Assembly (NCBI RefSeq): GCF_022376445.1
Contig: NW_025955005.1
Coordinates: forward strand, 226,019 to 290,018
Length of the DNA stretch: 64,000 bases
Direction: 5' to 3'
Source: Fomitopsis serialis
Taxonomy: Eukaryota; Basidiomycota; Agaricomycetes; Polyporales; Fomitopsidaceae
Shown: positions 58,633-64,000 of the stretch, piece after piece
Position numbering within the stretch: position 1 is the stretch's first letter
Layout of the letters: every line of letters starts with the position of its first letter
Notes under the pieces: generated by a model
What the model was told of the DNA's origin: nothing
What the model saw: the letters and a program-made list of their open reading frames with translations, nothing else
Databases searched by the model: none
Translations under genes and position numbers: made by a program

Positions 58633-61471
58633 ATGCCGTTATCCTATCTTACTCGATCTGTGCGAAATACCGGCTATCTGACACTCGTTGACGACTCGGA
58701 TGAGCCCGAAGCATTGAGCTCTATTGCCGAGTTCGTCACCACCAGTGGAGGCGATTGAGGTCGATGACCTGCCGCCGGAGCCTTTCGGTACACTGCCGGA
58801 CTTCCCAGAGGATGACGAAGGAGACCTGAGCTATGTACCAAGCCATGGTCTTCCTGCGCGGCGCCGCAGTGACGAGGAGAAGGCGTTCGCAGTACTGAAA
58901 TTCATGCGGGAGAACCTCCCGCTTTTCACTTCGTACATTCCTCATGACGCTGTTCTCCTCGAACTCCGGAGGTATCAAGAACTATGTGAATACATGGAAG
59001 GGCAATGGTGGAATCCCGGAGCTGCTGGAAGTGCTCTGGTCGATGTCTGGACTGCGGGACGAGGACGTATGCAGCTGGGTCGCAGAGAGAGCAGCGAAGA
59101 TATGTGCACGGGAGGCAGGCTGGCTCACAGACAGAGCTGCGGAAGGACCGCATACTGTGTATGCTGAACGACTTCGCTCGCCAGCGACAACCGTGTCTGT
59201 CGCACAGCTGAAGTCCTTCCGAATCGAGGACCTCACGGCAGCGTATTCCAAGACTATGCCTCGGACTCGGATGATCATGAAGGCAATCATCAACAAGGAG
59301 AACACAGCGAGGGATAGCGAAAGCCGGAATCCAGACGATGTGCGTGTGTTTCGGGCCTAGCTGTTTAGACCTGTGCTTACAGAGTATTGCATATAGGGGT
59401 GCACATTGGCGACATCGATACTGTTGAATCTGCGTAGCCAGAAGTCCAACGTACATCAGGTCATCAATAGCATGATCCTATGGATAACCGTGCACCGAAG
59501 CGCCTCGTCCAGATGCTGAATCGCTTCGGTGTCTCTGTGTCTTATGATCACCTATGTACCTCTATCCTGGTGCTCTCGGCGAACGCACTTCGCATCGCAC
59601 GCAAGATCGCCAACGACCCCCGAAATATGATCATGCTGCCATACGACAATTTCAACTGGGTCTCCGGTGTGTGGGAGACATCAGTTCTCCACGGTGCTGT
59701 ACAGCATGACCAGGTATCCGCGATGGTCATCAGCCTCACCCTTCCTGAAAGTGGGACCGCACATCGCCTCGCAAGTGTTGAGCGTTTCGAAGCATGCCGT
59801 GGGACTCGTCACCGGCTGCCTGCACAGACAGCCTTGCAGGACATTGTGCCGAGTGAAGCAGACCATACTGCCTTCCGTGACGCAGCTATCAGCCATGTCA
59901 TGATGATTCTGGTGGACGAGGTTGCGGGATTTGCGGGTTTCCGTGCAAGTGTTCCAGGGCTTGTTGACCCCGATGCGATTCCCGTACGCAAGACCGATCG
60001 CCATTACCTACCGACGTTCGACCAAGAGCAAGGGTCGACACGCGGCAACATGGCCGTGTTGAAACACTATTTCATCGATGTACTGCAGATCCCTAAAGCA
60101 GTCTTCGAAGATACAATGTTCTTCGTTCTTGGGACCGGCTCACAACTGCACGCGATCGGGCAGCGCAGGACCAAAGAGGAGTCGATCGCTCCGATTTCAG
60201 GGCGGACCACCTCTCAAGCCTCGCTATGACGAGTGGGCTTATGCATGTATGCTTCAACTTCATCCAGGCATGTGCCAAAAACCTTTGGGGCGGAGCAAAC
60301 AGGGACACAACGAGCCTTCAGACACTCCGTGATTTGCTCCGAAACCGGAGCGAGATCAATATCCAGAAATTCGACTTCTATGCATGGCTGCGTTTCTTGG
60401 ATTGTGTCCTACGAGCACTCGTGATTTCCGCTGCAGTCTCAACCCTCGCTCAAGGACACGACAGAGCTCTCCTCGCAGAGACCAACAGCAGCCGAATTCC
60501 GGACCATGTGCGAGACGATCGTCGATACATATGTCATGTCTTCACCAGATCGTCTTGAGGCCGACGGAATCAAGTCGGTCAAGGGAAACACGACCTCGGG
60601 CCATGCTGCACTCACAATGTTTGATCTCATGACACTACGAGAGATGCGTCATGCTATCAAGCACGGACATCCGACTCGGATCCTACGGATCCTCAAATTC
60701 TGGACACCCATGTTCTATGCAGGGCGAAGCTACAATTATGCCCACGAATGCATGGAATTACTGCACAACCTGATACATGACTGGCCAGAGGATACCGCCA
60801 AAGTCCTCTTAGCCAGCATGCTCGTCAATACAACTGGTGAGCCTGATGGCTTTCTCGAGGCAGATCTGGACGTCGAACACCTCAATTTACGCATCAAGAA
60901 CCGCGCGCATGGCACGAATGCCACACCCGAGATGCTCTGCAAAGTCACACCATCACTTGGTCACGTAAGGGACTTGACAGATCGTGTGTACAAGGAGACA
61001 GGTGTGCGCGACGTGAATGAACACCATGCCAAGGTGCAGCAACATACCGACATCCGGCTCCTTGCGAATCACCTTGTCACGTCGCACGCACTGTCATTCG
61101 CTCTCGACCAGGTGTCTGAGCATGCCATCACCGATCTCTTTCGAACTGGCCTTCATCAACTGGCCGGCCCACATGGCGGCCATGCGAAGCACCTTCTCCG
61201 ACACCGTCTTCGACTCCGTTCTCGTCATGCAGATGAATCACATGGGGACACGCACCCGGAGAACTCTGTCGAAGACATCACAGAGGCGGAAAATGAACTG
61301 GCAAATGCCGAAGATACATTGGACGGAGCCGAAGTCATGTTGCACACTCACAGCGACAATGGTCCGATTAACGGCTTCGAACACGCGCAGGAGAACGAAC
61401 TCGTGGATCTGATAAGAGCAGGAGAGAATGGATTGAGGTCAGGTAGTCCATACAATGATTATGAAGCGTAG
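58633..61471 (+). pseudogene. DUF6589 protein, candidate transposase, with frame breaks
   Basis: Readings in order are DLPPEPFGTLPDFPEDDEGD, EKAFAVLKFMREN, then in a new frame FSLRTFLMTLFSSNSGG and LRDEDVCSWVAERA. A 58 bp intron (GTGCGT at ~59339 to TATAG at ~59396) leads to LLNLRSQKSNVHQV. Another frame begins at ~59478: DNRAPKRLVQMLNRFGVSVSYD and MIMLPYDNFNWVSG. At ~60128 the frame changes to DRLTTARDRAAQ, HVCFNFIQACAKNLWGG and, near 60440, back to TAAEFRTMCETIVDTY. The best conserved C-terminal block is LLASMLVNTTGEPDGFLEAD, LDVEHLNLRIKNRAHG. This follows the DUF6589 family layout. At least four single-base frame breaks are present, several in base runs (e.g. GGG near 60128). The start is uncertain. 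Conserved acidic residues (DNFNW; GEPDGFLEADLD) could be catalytic, which is speculation. Confidence 0.72.
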
Positions 61472-61548
61472 GGAACGGCAGACCGTCACGGTCTGCGGGT
61501 GACTACACTAGCTCGAGCTTTCGTAGCACCGGCTGATTGTCCGTCACT

Positions 61549-63618
61549 CTAGTGTCCTGCGAATTTCGACTTAGTCCTGAATGTATCATCAATAAAAAGG
61601 TCATGCTCACCATGTGTTTCGTCATGGCCTGTCCCAGTATCACCCACTGCACGAAGAGCTGCCTGGATAGCGTCGAAGAGCGGCTCCGCCAAATCATCCC
61701 AGTGGATGATATGTGTCAACGGGTACAGGTCGTCAACTCGCCGAATAGCACCTGCATGGTCGGCGACGGCCTCGAGATCCTTGTCCGAGATGAGCGATTT
61801 TGGGCCGTACAATGGCCAGCGGGAGCGCCATCGCTCGCGCCACTCGTTGTCCCGCCAATCCTGCAGACGTGCGAGCACCGTCTGCTTCGCATTTGTGGAC
61901 ATTTGGCGCTCCGCGCGCCGCGACTCGTCTTCTGCGGGATTGACCATCACGAACTCGAACTCGCGCGGAGGGATGAGCTGGGGGTAGCAATTGGAGCAGC
62001 AGAGACGACGTGGTACTAGATGGGCACTATCAGATGGGCGTGGGGGTTCTCGAGGTAATGATCAAAGACGGAGTCGCAGCAGCGCTCTGTCTGGACCAAC
62101 TCGATTATCCCAGGGTCCTCATGGCCAGGCTTCTGCGGACTCAATTTGCCTCCGCGCTCGAACTTCTTCTCTGCAATGAAATAGCCTACTGCAGTCATGC
62201 CGGGGCTTCTCGCACCACGCCCACGGCGCTGGTCCGCTTTTGCCATAGTGAGACCACTGCAGAGGTACTGGATGACTCGCTTTACCAACGGAAAATTCAT
62301 GCCTGCGCCAAGCTTTTCGGTCGACAAGAGTATCCGCGTCCGTCCTGTTTTGAAGTCTGCTAGTGCTCGACTCTGATGGTCCGGAGATAGGCCGGCGTGC
62401 AGGATGTCGACCGCACTTCCGGGAAGGGAGAGGTCCTCGAGCTTCTGTCGGAACCAATAGAGCATTTCGGTGAGCAGTGTTGTGTCATCACAATAGACAA
62501 TTGACTTGTCCAGGTCTGCGAGTGACTGTCCCCCACGCGGCAACACAAATCGGAGGTCCTTGAAGCTCTTCACATCGTGCTCCATGTGTATGACAACTGT
62601 CGAGAGCTCCGGACGGAAGTTTCCGATGTTGAAGAGGATGTAATCATCCTTCATTCCCACATGCGCAGTGAGTGACGCCCGATACAGCGCAGGCAGAGTA
62701 GCCGACATGGCGATCAATGGGGTCATACTACCCACAGTCGTTCGCAGCTGATGCATCCGGCCATACGCAGGACGCCAAGTGTCCGACTCGTGAACGCAAT
62801 GCGCTTCGTCGATGAAGATCGCGACGAGCTGGCGCTTGTACCACTCGGAGTACAGGATCTGCGCAAACACGGGCGACTCCAGCATCTCGACGCAGACGTA
62901 GGTCACGCGATAAAAGCCACTCGCAACCTGTTCAAGGGTTGCTGAGTCCTTGCGGCCTGCATGTATGAACACCGACGGGATACCCAGTGTGTTCGTCCTG
63001 TGATCGCAGTGACATGAACAAACGGTTATAACATAAGCAGATGTGTGCGGACTCACTGATTCTGACCTTCCTCTCCGAGGCTCGTAAAAGGTGTGATAAC
63101 GAGGACTACACCGCGATCCAGAGTAAGGAGCGGGAGAGTCCATAGGAGAGACTTGCCGAAGCCGGTCGGTGCAATCACGCAGATGTCCCCACTGCGAGCG
63201 AGAATTGCATTGGAGCACTCCATTTGAAGCTCTTTGACCTCTCCCTCGAGCGGGATAGCTTTTGCACCGCGAGCAAGCATGCTCCACTGTGTTCTCAGGA
63301 GTGGGTGGTCGGATTGATCTTGGGCGGAAGATCGCACTCGAATGCGAAGGCCTGGCGCCGACGCCGTCCTGGAGCGTTGAGAGAGTATGGTTTGTAGGGA
63401 GGGGGTTTCTCTTTGAGAACGTAGCCATTGCGGTAGAGAGCGTGGTGATTCTTGGCCTTCGAGGCGAGTGGTGATATGCGACCCGGCGAGTCGGAAGGAC
63501 TGCCCCTCGACTGCTCACGAGCAAGAGACTGGCCACTGGCCTGAACATGGCGGGTTGGCGAGTGAGGTGTAAGGAGCTGGCATTGGTCGACGAGCCTGTC
63601 AATGGTGTACGTGGGCAT
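61549..63618 (-). pseudogene. RecQ-like SF2 helicase of the transposon, with frame breaks
   Basis: The minus-strand reading starts near MPTYTIDRLVDQCQLL. PPPYKPYSLNAPGRRRRQAF follows, then one frame change before HPLLRTQWSMLARG. Helicase motifs are IAPTGFGKSLLW (Walker A), VVLVITPFTSL (Ia), an intron at about 63057-62999, IDEAHCVHESDTWRPAY (DEAH plus RecQ aromatic-type loop), AMSATLPALYR (III), HAGLSPDHQ (IV), TRILLSTEKLGAGMNFP (V) and QRRGRGARSPG (VI). A stop at 62016 interrupts the tail, which resumes in another frame as CCSNCYPQL and FVMVNPAEDESRRAE, ending at 61549. ATP-driven 3'-5' DNA unwinding is the family activity. No RQC or HRDC domain is recognised. The promoter lies toward the right terminal repeat. 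Confidence 0.8.
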
Positions 63619-63818
63619 GTGTGGATTGCGAGTCCTGCTCAGCACGACGACGCTTGCGAGGTGGAGGCCATACTGCAGCTTGCATTTTACAGCTCCGAAG
63701 AGCTCTAAACGCGTAGAAAGACAGCCACGCGGGTTTCCGGAGACAAACGAATGGATTGCAGTTAAAGAAGGGTATTATACATCGCGCCGCACACGCAGGA
63801 GAGCGCGATGGTACAGGC

Positions 63819-63954
63819 GACGCGACGCGCGAGTGAGTGAAGCGCCCGCCGCGAGTCGCGAGACGCAAAGGTCCCCCTAGGGCGCTCGTTCTCGTCCAGA
63901 CTCTCACGGACGGGTTCCCTTTTAGGGTGTCCGTGAGAGGCGGGTTCGAGACTA
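63819..63954 (-). repeat. right terminal inverted repeat
   Basis: 136 bp, the reverse complement of 58425-58558 apart from two single-base length differences in G/C runs. The nested palindrome pair is at 63901-63939. Confidence 0.9.
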
Positions 63955-63963
63955 GATGGATCC
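63955..63963. repeat. 9-bp target site duplication, right copy
   Basis: GATGGATCC immediately after the right terminal repeat, identical to 58416-58424. Confidence 0.88.
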
Positions 63964-64000
63964 GAAGGCTGCGCCGACGATAAAAGCGCGAGTGCGGCAC

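Larger units (their letters stand above)
58425..63954. mobile_element. 5.53-kb DNA transposon with DUF6589 protein and RecQ-like helicase (AcademH-like)
   Basis: Terminal inverted repeats of 134 bp (58425-58558) and 136 bp (63819-63954) differ by only two single-base indels and both begin TAGTCTCGAACCC. A 9-bp duplication GATGGATCC flanks the element. Inside, two convergent genes are separated by ~75 bp: a DUF6589 protein on the plus strand and an SF2 RecQ-like helicase on the minus strand. A transposase plus SF2 helicase and ~9-10 bp duplications are, as I recall, the features of the AcademH lineage of Academ transposons. Assignment of DUF6589 as the transposase is an inference from position and conservation. 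Both genes have several frame breaks in this copy. Confidence 0.88.

Noticed and set aside
58425..63954. Helitron interpretation because of the helicase
   Set aside because: Helitrons lack terminal inverted repeats and target duplications and carry a Rep-Pif1 fusion. This element has long TIRs, a 9 bp duplication and a RecQ-type helicase.
63940..63954. GGTTCGAGAC resembling a tRNA T-arm
   Set aside because: Belongs to the terminal inverted repeat; no acceptor stem or anticodon arm can be folded around it, and the other terminal repeat copy behaves the same.
63601..64000. Open frames through the right terminal repeat
   Set aside because: They read through a terminal inverted repeat and the target duplication; the same sequence at the left end is not part of a gene.

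Overview
The window is a basidiomycete nuclear fragment. Genes are split by many 45-70 bp GT-AG introns, coding sequence is GC-rich, and several families (DUF6533 membrane proteins, TRI5-like terpene synthases, DUF6589, fungal TET/JBP relatives) are typical of Agaricomycetes, probably Polyporales. No RNA gene or CRISPR array was recognised. Exon structures were derived by eye from splice consensus, frame and protein similarity.

The left part (1-34 kb) is ordinary euchromatin. In order: the 5' half of an RNAi RNA-dependent RNA polymerase (minus strand, cut by the window edge); two tandem DUF6533 membrane proteins; a U1A/U2B''-type spliceosomal protein; a LysM membrane protein divergent from an NAD-malic enzyme; an importin-9/Kap114 karyopherin; a MARVEL protein; a secreted aspartic protease; a second, inverted malic enzyme; an RS-rich coiled-coil protein; and two F-box-type LRR proteins. 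These include likely housekeeping functions (splicing, nuclear import, pyruvate/NADH supply) mixed with recent paralogues.

From 33.7 to 39.1 kb no convincing gene was found. Two tandem TRI5-like sesquiterpene synthases with identical internal exon sizes follow, then a MYND zinc-finger gene with an in-frame stop and a lineage-specific hypothetical gene.

The right part (45.5-64 kb) is transposon-rich. It holds a 633 bp TA-flanked inverted-repeat element, a small chromodomain gene, a 33-bp minisatellite, a decayed zinc-knuckle/coiled-coil gene of transposon type, a LINE reverse-transcriptase fragment, a frameshifted TET/JBP-like dioxygenase, and a MYND relic. At 58,425-63,954 lies an apparently complete 5.53 kb DNA transposon: ~135 bp terminal inverted repeats, a 9 bp target duplication, and convergent genes for a DUF6589 protein (candidate transposase) and a RecQ-like SF2 helicase. 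Its layout resembles the AcademH type and it is the most notable system here. Both of its genes contain several single-base frame breaks in this sequence.

A second unusual feature is a 2-nucleotide micro-exon inferred independently in both DUF6533 paralogues, where the summed exon lengths close the frame only if it is included.
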